A stretch of DNA of 64,000 nucleotides. Origin: Linnemannia schmuckeri. Taxonomy: Eukaryota; Mortierellomycota; Mortierellomycetes; Mortierellales; Mortierellaceae. A model generated the notes under the pieces. That model did no database searches and was not told the DNA's origin. It saw only the letters and a list, made by a program, of their open reading frames with translations. The position numbers and the translations under genes were made by a program. Of this stretch, positions 10,862 to 22,706 are shown in pieces. How positions within the stretch are numbered: position 1 is the stretch's first letter; each line of letters opens with the position of its first letter. The stretch spans positions 1,116,001 through 1,180,000 of the forward strand of contig JANATG010000012.1 of assembly GCA_029449235.1 (NCBI GenBank). The letters are read 5' to 3'.

Positions 10862-13800
10862 TCAGTGCAAATCCTGAGGTCCGAGGATAGCATCCATCAG
10901 TCGATCAAGCTTGGACTCAATATCGTCCATTCGTATCCGCACCTCGGTAAACCGATCCTCGACTAACCGTGTCAATTCCTCGGTATCTGCCTGTTGTTGC
11001 TGAAGCAACTGCTTCCCCTCTGAAGATTCCATAAACCACCGCTGATTCGGTAGGTGCGGGTGCTGATTCGGTTGCTGTTGTGGCTGTTGATGATGATGGT
11101 TAAGATGCTGTTGCTGCTGCTGCCATTGCTGGTGTTGATAATAAGGGTCAGCGCCAGTGGCTGACTCATCCACTGCATGCATGTCGTACTGGTGAGGCCA
11201 GAGTCCTTGGAAAGTATTGGCGAGGGTCATATCAGTCGCGTGACGGAAGCGACCATATCCAGAAAGACTGCCTTGTCGCGTGATCCCCACCCCAATCGGA
11301 GCTGCGGGCTGATAAGAGTACATCGCCGGGTGATGCGAGTATGGTGATCGTTCTTGGCCATTCTCGCCATCGCTCTTCAGTGACCCACTCGACGTTGAAT
11401 TGTTCTTGCTGGCATCCCTAAACCGCCTAATGTTCTCAAAGTAAGGCGAGACAATTTCTTGGCCGGTTGGTTGACCTGACTGGCCGAGTCCATTGGTAGT
11501 AAGATTGTGGAGCTCCTGGGGTGTTGGTCGCACTGTTGGAAGATGCCCAACTGGAGGTGGTCCGTCAGGGTTGGGAAAAATCGTTGCATCAATCGACCTT
11601 GCTTCCACCCGAGGCGAGTTTGAGTCGCGCGATGACTGTCCTTCCATTGAGCTGATTGTCACACTGTTGTCTCGATCCAATCTCCGTTGTGCAACGCCAC
11701 CCCCAACACTGGCCTTTCCCATGCTTGCTGTTGATGTAGCTCCGTAGGCTCCTTCATGGTCAACAATGCCTGGTCGGACAGGAACATATTGCGGCTGTTT
11801 CCGTAGCACCAGAACCTCAAAAATCCAGATGCAGACCAGCTCTGGGAAGAAGAACAGTCGAAGGAGAGCACGGCTAATCCTACCCACAACATCGGCTGGA
11901 CAGAACAAGCTGCATGGCCAGACCACCAGCCCTGCAAAAATATTGAACGGGGGCTGAAACTCGTATAAGGCGTCCGACTTGACCTCTTCCATCACCTTGA
12001 CCGAGAACAAGAACATGAACTCTTCCTTGGCATTAGCGCTCACCTATTAGTCAAGGACAGAGAAGAGTTGACAAAGCGTCAGGATCAGGATCGCGTAGCT
12101 GCAACTCATATTAAACCCACGAAATTAGCAAACGCCGCCATGTGTCATTACGTACCTCAGAGAACGTCTGCGAAAAAATAGAGATGAGGAGGGTGTAGAG
12201 CATCAACACCGAAATGGCGACAAAGAGAACCATCAGCGGCGCTCCAAAAAGCTCTGACAACTCCTCTGCTTCTTCGAATCCCAAAAAGGCGGATCCAAAG
12301 AACACCTGAAGCAGTAGCCAAGCAATCTCTCCATATGATTTTGTATTGTCGTGAAGTCCCTACAATGCAAATAAGCGCGGTGATGTCAGGTAAATGGTTT
12401 TCAATGTGGATGCAAAGCATTTGATGTCCTGAAATGAGCAAGGGACTTACGTAGAATGCTTGCAAGAAACCGATATAAAAGATAGTAGAGAGGGCCAGAA
12501 AGAGCATCGCATCCAATAGCATCTGTCGAAGGACAATAAGCATGGTGCCAAAGAAACGATAGTGATCTATCGATGATGAAAAATAGAAGGCGCTCCGTTA
12601 TTCGCAAGCTCCACCATGATTGCAGCCTGACGATTCATGTTCTCAAACAAACAAACAAGGACTATTACCTAGCGCTGCGAATAGCCTTGGCCAAAGAAGG
12701 ATCGCGTTGCAGGCCAAGACGTCGTATGCAAAGTCAGACATTTCCAGAGATCCGGTGAAGAAAGTGCTGATCCGCAGACCCATGAACACCAGGAATATTA
12801 TGTAGATCGGCACGTCAAATAGATTCCAGACAGTCTCAAAGTAGAATGACGGCCCGGAGTCCCGGAGTTGGATGAGCTCATCTATCGTGTACGATAGTGC
12901 AAAGATATCCATGATCTAGTCAAGGCCAGGGAGTGGAGTACGAGGTTAGATATGCGCACATACACAGAACAAACATCATGCTCAATCTACTCACAGATTT
13001 GAAAAAAAAAGAGTGATTACGTACCACTTCTATGGCCGTCAGCTCGGCTTCTTTTGCAAACGTCACTGCGGTATAGACTGCGATGAATCCCGAGAAGGAG
13101 ATCATCTGGAATGTCGTTTTGTACCGCGGCACTCGAAGACGAGATAGCCTCAGGAACGTGATGTCTCGGTTATCGTACACGGTAACCGTGCGTATTTCCT
13201 GTTGTGAGGCATTAAGGCAGGAGTCAGGGTTGTCGATCGCATTCGAAAAAAAGACGATTTCTCCAAGCCAGATCTGGTCTGTCAAAAAAAAGATACAGTT
13301 AAGAGATGGTGTGGTTAGCATAAGGGCATGCACCAATTCCAAATAGCCGTGCTCGAAAACACACACACATGAATGAGGTCGTACTTATGATCTCTTGGAC
13401 AAGTGGGTTTGAGATGAAGTGCTTGGCCCTCCCAGATATCGCCACTTCCAGAGCACTCATCGGCTCAGTGGATGGTTCACCTTCAAAGTGGGGAAGATAA
13501 ATTCTTGATCGAGCGTCTTTCCCTATTTTTGCATGATCAACACACCAGAAACGGGTCAATGTCAGCTTTTGTTCTACGAGACGATCATTGGCCGCAGGAC
13601 ATGTGCTTGTAGCTTACGTCGCACTGGAGAAAAGTCATAAGTCAACACGTCGATCAATTGGCGCATCGAAAATGCCTTTAGTACTCTGTGAGAGTATTAA
13701 ATAAAAATGAACAAAAGTCAGAAATACATGCAGCCTGCAAAAAATAAAAAAAAAGTAAGTGACGAGGTCTTACTTGGTGGCCACAATTTCGCATGCATGT

Positions 13801-14645
13801 GCCCTAAAAAAGTAAAGTGCGGGGGTAATGATTGTCAAGAAGGGAGCAATTGCACGTGTACAATATCTTCACACAGACCTTATTATCTTCAAACAAACAG
13901 TCTGTCACATTTCCATTCGTGCCATCCCTTGTCATTGTTTTTAGACCCAAAGTGACGCCAACTTGACGCGGTTGAACAGCTCGGTGGTGATGCGTGAGTG
14001 CGTTCATCTTTGTTAAAATTGATTTTTTACCTTGTTTCATTGAGTCGCGCATTAGCTAGATCGTTCTCTGCATCTCGAAGAAACTGCCAACGGTTCAAAA
14101 GGAAGCAGTAGACGGCGGCTGTCTCTCGACGCTCCTCTCGGTATTTTCTCACGATCGGAAGTAGTAGTGCAAGGTAAATCTCGGGGGAACCGAGTTCATC
14201 TCGCGTGAGCGATGTGTCGAGCGCATTAATGATCGCTTTTCGTTGGATTTTAGGGAAGAGGAAATGACAGCGAGGAAAGATATTGTAGGGAAGAAGAGAA
14301 AGAGAAGGCAAAGATAAGAGAGGGAACGAGATATTAACATGTAAGTTTTTTTGTGGGTGTGGAGAGCCATTATGAGAATAAAAAAAAAGTGACGCCGCTA
14401 AAATTAAGAAAATCCCTGAAGAACCATAAATATGACGAAAGACGACTGAAATCCAGCATGATAGACATACAATAACGAGCTTCTTTGACCAAAGCTGTAA
14501 CTGGTGCAGTCGGGAACGGCCTGGGAGCCCATCCGTAGTCGTTGTGGTGGTGAAAACGGGCAAGCAATGGTCTCCGTGCGTTGTATGATTCAGCGGGAGA
14601 GTGAAAGGGTTCGGCGGGTGAGTGTCGGGAACTGATAGTACCCAT
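10862..14645 (-). CDS. YVC1: YVC1-type vacuolar TRP calcium channel
   Basis: Fungal TRP channel that releases Ca2+ from the vacuole on stretch or osmotic shock. Start 14645 (MGTISSRHSPAEPF), stop 10862, with about nine exons. Landmarks in order: cytosolic helical region (PIVRKYREERRETAAV, RWQFLRDAENDLANARL; EPMSALEVAISGRAKHF); first membrane segments (MISFSGFIAVYTAVTFAKEAEL); YFETVWNLFDVPIYIIFLVF and AYDVLACNAILLWPRLF, both characteristic of Yvc1; LLDAMLFLALSTIFYIGFLQAF before the pore; then FFGSAFLGFEEAEELSELFG and a final segment LMLYTLLISIFSQTFSEV. The last exon (12043-10862) gives a long tail with QWQQQQQ and HHHQQPQQQP tracts and a C-terminal coiled coil. Family call firm; some exon borders not fixed. 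Confidence 0.88.
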
Positions 14646-15285
14646 GTGGCAAGGGTAGGGTTACAGAGAGTTTTAAAGTAAAGGAATAGTGTGAAGGAGG
14701 AACGAGTGTCGTTCAGAGTGCAAGGGTGAGTGTGTGCGTGTGTGATGTGATTTTGTATGTGGGCGTGTGCTGCAAAAGGGGTCGGAGTGGGAGGAGTAAA
14801 GTCGAGGGAGAGGGGAGGCAGAGGAGGGAGAGGAGGCAGAGAGACGCGAAGGCGAAGGGGTGATGGGAAAGCAAAGAGGTGATAGGAAGGCGAAGGGGTG
14901 AGGGTATGCTTGTCAATGCACTAACGAGTGCCAGAAGGGAATGAGGGAAGAAGGAAGTGTTGTTGAGGTCGTGGGTTGTCGTAGGTCGTAGGTCGTATGT
15001 CGTGTGAGTGTAAGAAGTATGAGGAATGAAAAGAGCGAATGGGAGTAGGAAATGAGATCCGAGTGCTTCAGTATTTCTCAATTGGGTCTGAGAGGAGAAA
15101 GGGAAAAAAAAAAAGAAACAAGAAGAGACGACCTTTTCAAGCAAAAGGAGAAAGCGACAGCGGAAAATGACACTAATCATTACAGGCAAAAGCAAGGGTC
15201 CGTGACCAGAGTTCGTTTTGGCTAAGCACTTCACGTGACACTTGTTTTTTAATTTCTAATATCTTGTCTTATCAAGTCTAGACCT
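14646..15285. other. Upstream region of the TRP channel gene; no supported gene
   Basis: 640 bases between the TRP start and the 3' end of ERV46. From 14700 to 14890 the + strand is GA-rich, so the TRP transcript leader is CT-rich; GGCGAAGGGGTGA-like units repeat near 14850-14905. A 173-residue minus-strand ORF (14713-15234) is low-complexity Ser/Leu/Thr/Pro and is not believed. Confidence 0.5.
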
Positions 15286-17186
15286 CTAGAGGGCCTTACC
15301 GAGCTCCATCTTCCGCTTGAGCGTCCTCTCCGCACGCCAAATGGCTCCGTCAATAATGCCAGCCACCGTAAAGATGCCTCCAACAATAGCGCACACTCCT
15401 GTCAAGAACGACGTGAACGACTTGCGCTCCTCCTTCTGAATTACCAGCATTGGCGAGATATCAAAGTTGAAGAACACACCTACATGTCAAAGATAGGGAA
15501 AAAAAAGTCGATCAATATGCACCTACGTGTCTACTTTTACAACAAAGTGCAAATATGTTGCGAAGAACAGCAAAAGATAGTTTACCTGGCAAACCGTTGG
15601 GCTGCGTGACCATGCCCATGGCGTCCTTCTGAAGCAAGTTGCGACTGAACTGTGTGACAGAGTACTGGTTGGTATTGACGGGCATCCTGTTCAAATAAAA
15701 GTATCTTGTTCCGACGACCTTGACATAGTACTGGAACATGTGCAAGCCCTCTGCTCCATCGACGCGCTGATCATCCAGAGGGTTGTGTACGTTGGGTACC
15801 TTCTCTCCAAAGCTGAGATGCTTGATGTGATGCGAAAAGTCCAGTCCGTGCTGGAGGTATTGCTGAATGTCGTGGACGTGCATGCTCCCACTCTGAAAGG
15901 AACGACCGGGGGCAATGTGAAAGTTTCCTGCGACCTTGTTGACGGTGAGCTGACCGTGCATTCTGCATCCCTGGTCCGCTTGCTCCTTCATCTTTTCCAT
16001 GTATCCTTCACGAACGCACTACGTTGATTAGAAACAGTATGTATCACGCGCGTTGGCAACAAGAAGAACGTAATGGTTATATTTTGTGGAATAATAACAA
16101 ATAACGTTTTTAATGCATGTCCCGCAAATTACCTGTTCGATACCCTCAGGGCGATTGAACGACCATCCTGAACGGACATAGGCTTGTCTGACCTCCTCGC
16201 AAGTGTTACAGCATCCACTTGGAGGCTTGATTGCGCCGCCACAGTCTCCACAGTAGTCTGGTCCAACCTCCTTGGGATCTGGACCAGTGTCACCCAGGTC
16301 TATTTTTGTCAGAACAAAAAAGGGAAATGCTCAGCGGCGGTAATCTTGATGTAGCTGATCCATGATTAAGGATAACAATCAATTGTGATTCTCATGTCCA
16401 ACAGTTCTTAAGTCCAGGGATACAAGTCTAGAGACTTACTGGGTGCTCTTTCACGCTTGATCTCGGAACCATCGGGCGACAACTGGACCTTGTAGACTGA
16501 GTGTGAAATATCGCTCTGATGCTCTCCTGCAACATCCATAACGTCCAGCGTCAAGACTAATTGTCGCAGCGAAAGTGAAGGTCGGTATTTCTTAGTCTCC
16601 TCTGCATGTAGCTTCATGCACAGACATAGTATCTGGTTTATGCCATATATCTTAAATGTCCAGAAACAACACCGAAAAGCAACGAAAAAAAATAAGAAAC
16701 AACTGCGCGAGAACTTACTGTAGCAAGGGATCTTGGGGAAGGAGATATCAAAGTCAATGGCCATCTTAGCCTTCCTGCCGCCATCAACAATTAGCGAGGA
16801 CTCGGTGTGCACAGACCGGTAGTCAAAGAACTCGCCCAACAGCAAGACTGCAATGACAACTGCACTTACAAGCGTGACTTTGAGCACAGGGGTCGAGAAA
16901 TAAAAAAAGTTATAAGCATGTGAGTTGGTTTGTTTCGAGATGGCAGCATGATCATCGTCTCGAGTCTTACTCGTCTCATCCAGCACCGTTCGTGTCAACC
17001 GCCCTTTCTTCCAAGGGTCAAGCAACATCGCTGACTCTTCAAAGCCAAAAAAAAACAATGCTATTGATTGTGTTAAGGACGCGAATATGTACCTACGGCG
17101 CCGGTGGAGGTCTTGACTCGAAAGTCATCAAGGGTTTTGGCGTAGGCGTCAAAGTTTTTGAAACGGCTAAGGGTCGATTTCACCAT
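15286..17186 (-). CDS. ERV46: ER-Golgi cargo receptor Erv46 / ERGIC3
   Basis: COPII-vesicle membrane protein which, with Erv41, retrieves ER residents and carries glycoproteins between ER and Golgi. Start 17186 (MVKSTLSRFKNFDAYAKTLD). First membrane segment: TLVSAVVIAVLLLGEFFDYR. Lumenal part: IDFDISFPKIPC, SLDVMDVAGE-like block, the Cys-rich YCGDCG and CCNTCEEVRQAY region, GCRMHGQLTVNKVAGNFH, and SFGEKVPNVHNPLD. The end has FFNFDISPMLVIQ, FLTGVCAIVGGIFTVAGIID as second membrane segment, and a short cytosolic tail RTLKRKMELGKAL. All are family hallmarks. Divergent from MCTS1 across 405 bases. The stop at 15286 lies directly after a GGTAAG that could mimic a donor. Several introns; internal borders approximate. 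Confidence 0.92.
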
Positions 17187-17591
17187 TGTGAAAACAAAAA
17201 CAAGAGAGTGTTGAGGATCCCGGTGTTGTTGCTGTGCTGCCCGAGAACGAGGTGTCGTTGTCGAAAAAAAGAGGAGGAACGAGTCCGAGGACGAAGAAGA
17301 AGGAAGGAAAGATGAGGCCGACAAGGTTGAGATGGGAAAGAAAGAAAGAAAGAAGAGGAACCAAAGGTGGTAGACACACAAGCAAGCTGCGAGGGACATG
17401 CAAGCCAATCAAAATGGGAGGAACCCTCTCGCCCAAAGGGACTCTAAAGGCTATCACGGAAGGCCCGATCGTCGCATGTGCTGCAGGCAAAAGTCTTATT
17501 TATCTTTTGTTGAAAGTTCATGCTGTTGCTTTTTGTTGACACCAACACGAACCTCAGCAAACTCACAACAGACCGACAGAGAGACACAAGC
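17187..17591. promoter_or_regulatory. Divergent promoter between ERV46 and MCTS1/TMA20
   Basis: 405 bases between start codons. The ERV46 side is purine-rich on + (AAAGAAAGAAAG near 17338-17352), giving a CT-rich leader. No TATA box seen. Confidence 0.5.
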
Positions 17592-18689
17592 ATGTTCAAA
17601 AAGTAATGTAGCAACACGCCAACCAAGGGTAACCGGACCACCATAGACTCGGGCTCATTCACTCGTGCAAAGGGAGCACCTACAGATAGTTTCCACTACT
17701 GGCCCACTACAACCATGGAATCAGATTGGACGAAGAACAGCAGAGCACAGAGGATAGGCAGCAAAGAACTTGAACCTTGGGACTGTGCGAAAACGACTAC
17801 GGCACTTTGGCGCGAACAGCGATATCAGTTGAAAATTTACGCCCCTTCTCAGCACAACAACTACTCACACCTTTTTCGACACCTCTTCAACTTGTTGCAA
17901 CTACAACTATGAAAATAGGTTCAACATCAAGGAGGACGTCACAGGACATACCCAGGTCAAGTCCTCGGTTCAGCGCGCGATCCGCGCCAAAATCCTGGAG
18001 CAGTACAAGGAGGGTATCGAGGGCATCATTGACGATGTCATGCCCAAGAAGTCGCCCCTCATCCTCATGAAATGGTATGTCATTTTCTGCACACACTCTT
18101 GTCTTTGTCCTTTTTCCTATCAAGAGCTGTTTCTACCTAGCATCTACTAGCATGATTTGCAATCGAACTTACCTTGATAATATCAAACATGATTTAGCCA
18201 CGAGCACATTAATCTTATCGTCATGAACAACGAGGTCCTCTTCTTCAACCACTTCGACGGCCCTTACTTCCCCACTCTCAAGCTCCTCCACAAATGTAAG
18301 CTCTCATATCCTGTCATTTTTATAGCTGCGAACAGCAGCCAAACGCCCTTCGGATAGCCAAATATCCAAACTACAATTTGCTAAATACAACCTCAATGAT
18401 AGACCCCAACATGTTGCCAAGGCTGCAAGTGGACCGTGGCGCTATCAAGTTTGTCATGGCAGGAGCCAACATCATGTGCCCAGGACTGACCTCAAAAGGC
18501 GCTCGCATGGACGTCTCTGTCCCTGCAGACGCAGTCGTCGCCATCACCGCAGAAGGAAAGAACGAGATCTTGGCCGTCGGTACTACGAAAATGTCGACAG
18601 ATGATATCAAACGCATCAACAAGAACATTGGTGTGGAAACGGCGCATTATTTAAACGATTACTTGTGGAAGACCGTGGTTGACCTCTGA
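17592..18689 (+). CDS. TMA20: MCTS1 / Tma20 translation factor with PUA domain
   Basis: Ribosome-recycling and re-initiation factor that acts with DENR/Tma22 on 40S subunits. Exons 17592-17602, 17919-18074, 18198-18295 and 18403-18689 join in phase to 183 residues (human MCTS1 has 181). The first coding exon is only 11 nt (ATG TTC AAA AA), giving MFKKFNIKEDVTGHTQ. Then VMPKKSPLILMKWCHEH, NNEVLFFNHFDGPYFPTLKL, LHKYPNMLPRLQVDRGAIKF and the PUA core GANIMCPGLTSKGARM, KMSTDDIKRINKNIGVE, HYLNDYLW follow the family closely. The MPKK and GAIKFV...GANIMCPGLTS motifs are diagnostic. High confidence in both product and exon structure. Confidence 0.95.
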
Positions 18690-18979
18690 GCATGAGAACA
18701 AAACATCGAAAACCGACAGACCACACGCATACGCACCTTCGACTGACGATCGCCATTTACCTCCACCACCGGCGAACCGCACGAAAAAAAAATCCAATGC
18801 ACAGGCAAAATAAAACAACAGACGGATCATTGTAACGGGACAACATCACTAACAAGTAAAGGATTTCCGCAACTATCTGTGAGATTTATATGTGCAAGTT
18901 AATACCACAAGACGGAAGAGAAAGAAAGAAAACAAGAAGCAAGTGTGTGGGAGAATGACAGAAGTGATGCTGGGTGCGC

Positions 18980-21900
18980 TCAGGGATCGATCCGCAATCG
19001 CTTGGGACTGCTGCCCCCTTTAGCACTTCGAACAAGTTCCTCGTCGTTGCCGTCATCGTCATCGTCATCATTGTCGGTTTCATACTCACTCGACCCCACA
19101 TCCTCCGTCTCCGACTGCTCCTGCCAAGGTGCCACAGGGGTCCCATAAGCAGATGAAGAAGCGTCGTCTTGACCCGGCGGGGAACCCTCCATGACTCCTC
19201 CTCCTCCTCCTCTTCCTGTCGAAGGACCCACGTTTGCTGAAGTAAAAGTGCGTTTCTGGCTAGAATTGCCCCGAGTCCGCTTCTTTTTTGAACCAGCAGC
19301 AGCATTATCATCAACATGCGCATGATTCACCAAATTTCTTGCAGTCTCCATATTCAACATGCCCGCAAGCAACGGCCACGTAAACACAGCCTCAAACCGC
19401 TCCTCCAGCTCCTTGTACTCTGGGGTCATCTGCTCCTCCGCACTGAGAAGCTCGGCTGGTGCTGCCAAAGACTTGCCAACCGAGATGGTATGGGCCAGTT
19501 GAAATCGTCCACCCATGAGATCTCCTTGCTGGATAAGATTAGAGAACGCCGTCAGAGTCGCGTTGCAGGGAGGGACAGGACGGACTTTGCCAGGTCTGGC
19601 AACTGAAGCCGGATCAGGCAAGACAGCATCAAAAACAGAATCAGTTTGGTTTCCTCTGCCCTCAGTAGGCTCCTTGTCGGTAGAGATGGGTGGCGGGATT
19701 CCGAGGTTAAAGACCTTCTCGACGGGATCAATGTAATCACCCCACTGCTGCTGCCAGCAATCGTAAATGAACCGCTCCCTGTCGAGGAAAGATCTGTACA
19801 ACGGCTTGACCCTCTTGTTCTTTCGAGCATCGAAAAATCCCTTTGCTCTGAGAATCTTCATCTCCCGCTTGAGAATCCTGGCCTCCCACTTTCTCTTCAA
19901 CTGCATCGTCTTCTGTATAGCCTCCTTGTCTTGATGAACAGTCGGTAGGGCAGCCACAGTCGTCATTCCTTTCCGTCGACGGCTCGCAAGATACCGCCTG
20001 GATCGCCGTCCCTTGCGCTTCTGCTTGTCTTCTTCCTTGTTCATCCTCCATCGCCGGGCACACTGATTGTCGGTACGGCCATTCATCAATGAGGCAATTA
20101 GCCCCCATTTCTCCCCATGCTCCTCCACGAGTGCATCCAGTCGCTCAACCTCTTGTTGTGTCCATGGCCCTGTCGCGAGGCTGGGTGTCAAAACGTTCAT
20201 GTATCGCTCGCGGCATTGGATATCCGTTCTGCCAAGGACATGCTGCTGAATTTTGGCCCATCGACCGCCACCATAAACTTCATATGCCGCTCGGAGAGCT
20301 CCATCCTCCTCGTTCAGCCAACGACCACGTCGTATGGCTGGGTTCACGCTCTTGGACCAACGTGTCATGCACTGGACAGAGTTGCGGTTTTCCAAGCAGC
20401 TCGCGACCTGTAGCCAGTTCTTTTCGCCCAGCACCCGCACAGCCTCTCTCAAAATGTTGTCCTCCTCCGCCGTCCAATTGCTATCATATTTATCGTGAAG
20501 CGTGTTAGTCACTCTAGTATTTCGTTGACTAGCGGTCATGATAGGTTCACCGTACTAAATGGAACAACAACGCGACTTACTCCCTTGACGCAACGCCAAT
20601 CATTTTGCTCTGGTACTTTTGGAAGCATTGAGCACCAGTCCTATTCGTGTCGAGATCCAGCGCGATCTGAATCCAGTTGCGTCCCTTGTGTTGCTTGACA
20701 AGAGTGTCCAGCTTCACAAGCTCGGCCTTGGACCAGTCGTTCTTGTTGATCCCTGGATGATCGTGACTCGTCCACTGGATTAGACATTCTGACGGCGTAC
20801 GATTGTCCACCTATTTTATGACAAAAAAAGGTCATGTGAGCTCATATTGTCCCATCAAATTAACTCGTCTACTATTGTTTTGAATTGAGTTTTGTAACTT
20901 ACGTATCGCTGAGAGATCCGCTTCCAGTCAAGTCCCTTTGTGTTCAACATCATATCGACATCGGGTGCGTTATTCAGAGATTCGATCGCCCGAGTATTGC
21001 CCTCGCGCAAAAACTTTTCAAACAGCAGTCGCTTGTTCTCTGCAATAACGCCAAGCTTGAGGTTGGCACGGTCCACTGAACTCCAATACTTTCGCTTCTG
21101 GGAGACAATAAGAGGATGACTCTTTTTCCGAAGCGTATCTTTGTTGCTCGGCGGTATCTAATAATGAAAAAGAACACGAGGTAGGCGTGAGCTTGCAAGA
21201 ACGACACGAGTAATTGATGCCTCTTTAATTTGTAAAATGTTTCTAGATGTCTTTACTTTTTCATCTTCGTCGACGAAGTAAGGTGGTCCCAGTCGGTCAT
21301 TTGACGATGAAAGTACAACGGGGGCTCGTTCCGCAACCTCACGTCTGTCCAGCCAAACTTGAAGCTCATCCTATTTTTTACCAAACATGAAGCATAATTA
21401 GCGAAACATGCAAACAGACTCCAGGAAATAACCATGCTTCAGGTTGAAATCACGTCGTAGAACTTGCCCTAAGCTTCCTGTTCCTGATATGTGCTTCTTC
21501 AATATCACGAAGCTTCTGCTCAAGTGCCAACTGATATTTCCTGTTGACCTCGAGCGCATTAGATGTTTGCGCCCGTATGACGCCCGTCAAACGTTTATTC
21601 TCCTCTAGATCCATCACAAACGCCTCTGGTTCAGGAGCTGTCTGGTCGGTCGTGATGGCTGCGCGCGTTGCGCCTTCTCCACTCTCTGAGGACTGTCCCT
21701 GAGTAAAGTCCGCATTGCCAACTTCGGTATCGCCCTCCTTATCAGTCTGCGTATAAGTATTTATGGAAGAGGTTCTTGGTAGAGCAATCATACGTTTTGG
21801 CGCCGCTGTCGCTGAAATGGTTGGTGACGACGTACTCGATTGTGACTTTGACTGAGTCGTAGACCCATGGTTGTGTATATAGACAAAAGACAAGCTCTGG

Positions 21901-22379
21901 GTCGGCTGGGTTGGAGAAGCATGCTGCTGACGGAGCTCTTCCTCATATCGTCTCTCCATCGCAGCCATCCAGCTCTGTGCATCGCTCGGGTCCTGGAGCC
22001 GCGGTGGTGCAACAGTGGCTGTCGAAAGGCTAGGTACTCCGGGCAGACACGCGCTCTGACTTCCTCCTGGCATCGTTGTTGCAGCATGACTCGAACTCAT
22101 TCTTCGCGAAACAGCTGGTGGTGCTGGCGGGTCGTCGAGGGTGACACCATGAGTACGGAGGAGCAAGGCCAAGTCTGCCTCGTTGTCGATCAGGTCGTCA
22201 TTATCGCTCTCGTCGCTGAGGAGGTCGTCGACATCGACGTCGATGCCGTCGGACATGGCACCCAAGTCGTCCAGAAGGCTCAGAGTAATTTCATTGCTGT
22301 TGTTGTAGTTGATGCTAGTGCTGCCGCTGCCTTGCTTGCCCTTGCCCTTGCAGGACGTGTCTCCTGCGTATGTCGACAT
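18980..22379 (-). CDS. SNAPC4: SNAPC4 / SNAP190-like Myb protein (snRNA promoter-binding complex)
   Basis: Large subunit of the complex that binds the proximal sequence element of snRNA genes for RNA polymerase II and III. Start 22379, stop 18980, at least five exons (22379 to about 21470; about 21370-21260; about 21155-20905; about 20812-20580; about 20520-18980). The N-terminal exon is acidic (DDLLSDESDNDDLIDNEAD) and ends with a coiled coil (NRKYQLALEQKLRDIEEAH). Then comes the half Myb repeat (LDWKRISQRYVDNRTPSEC) followed by four full repeats starting NDWSKAEL, SNWTAEEDNIL, GRWLNEEDGALR and GPWTQQEVERL. The 4.5-repeat layout is the SNAP190 signature and separates it from c-Myb or CDC5. 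The tail has a basic block and an acidic Asp run near the stop. Exon borders approximate. Confidence 0.85.
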
Positions 22380-22706
22380 TCTTCAAGGACCAGTTGGTCG
22401 TGAAAACAGATATCGAAGGTTTAGAGAGCGAGAGTGAGAAAACGGTAGTAGAGTTGAGCAAAAACGTGCTCAAATGTACATATGATGTGGCTTATCAAAT
22501 TTGTGCTTGTTCTTTTTTTGTCTTTTGGTGGCACTAAGCTAAAGGCCCTGGAAGCAGCCAGGAATAAAGAGGAAGCGAAGAAACATAGAGCGTTGAGCCG
22601 CAAGAGGCCATTTAATAGATGCTATTTTGAATGCTGTAGTGGGTGGTCGTGTCAATGCTAAGAGTGTGTCGTTGTTGCTGCTATTGCTAATTGTTGTTGC
22701 TATTTT
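22380..22706. other. Intergenic: SNAPC4 upstream and fucosyltransferase 3' end
   Basis: 327 bases between two minus-strand genes. No supported ORF or strong element. Confidence 0.4.

Noticed and set aside
14713..15234. 173-residue minus ORF (MKCLAKTNSGHG...)
   Set aside because: Low-complexity Ser/Leu/Thr/Pro from a CT-rich leader, no family resemblance, no splice context.
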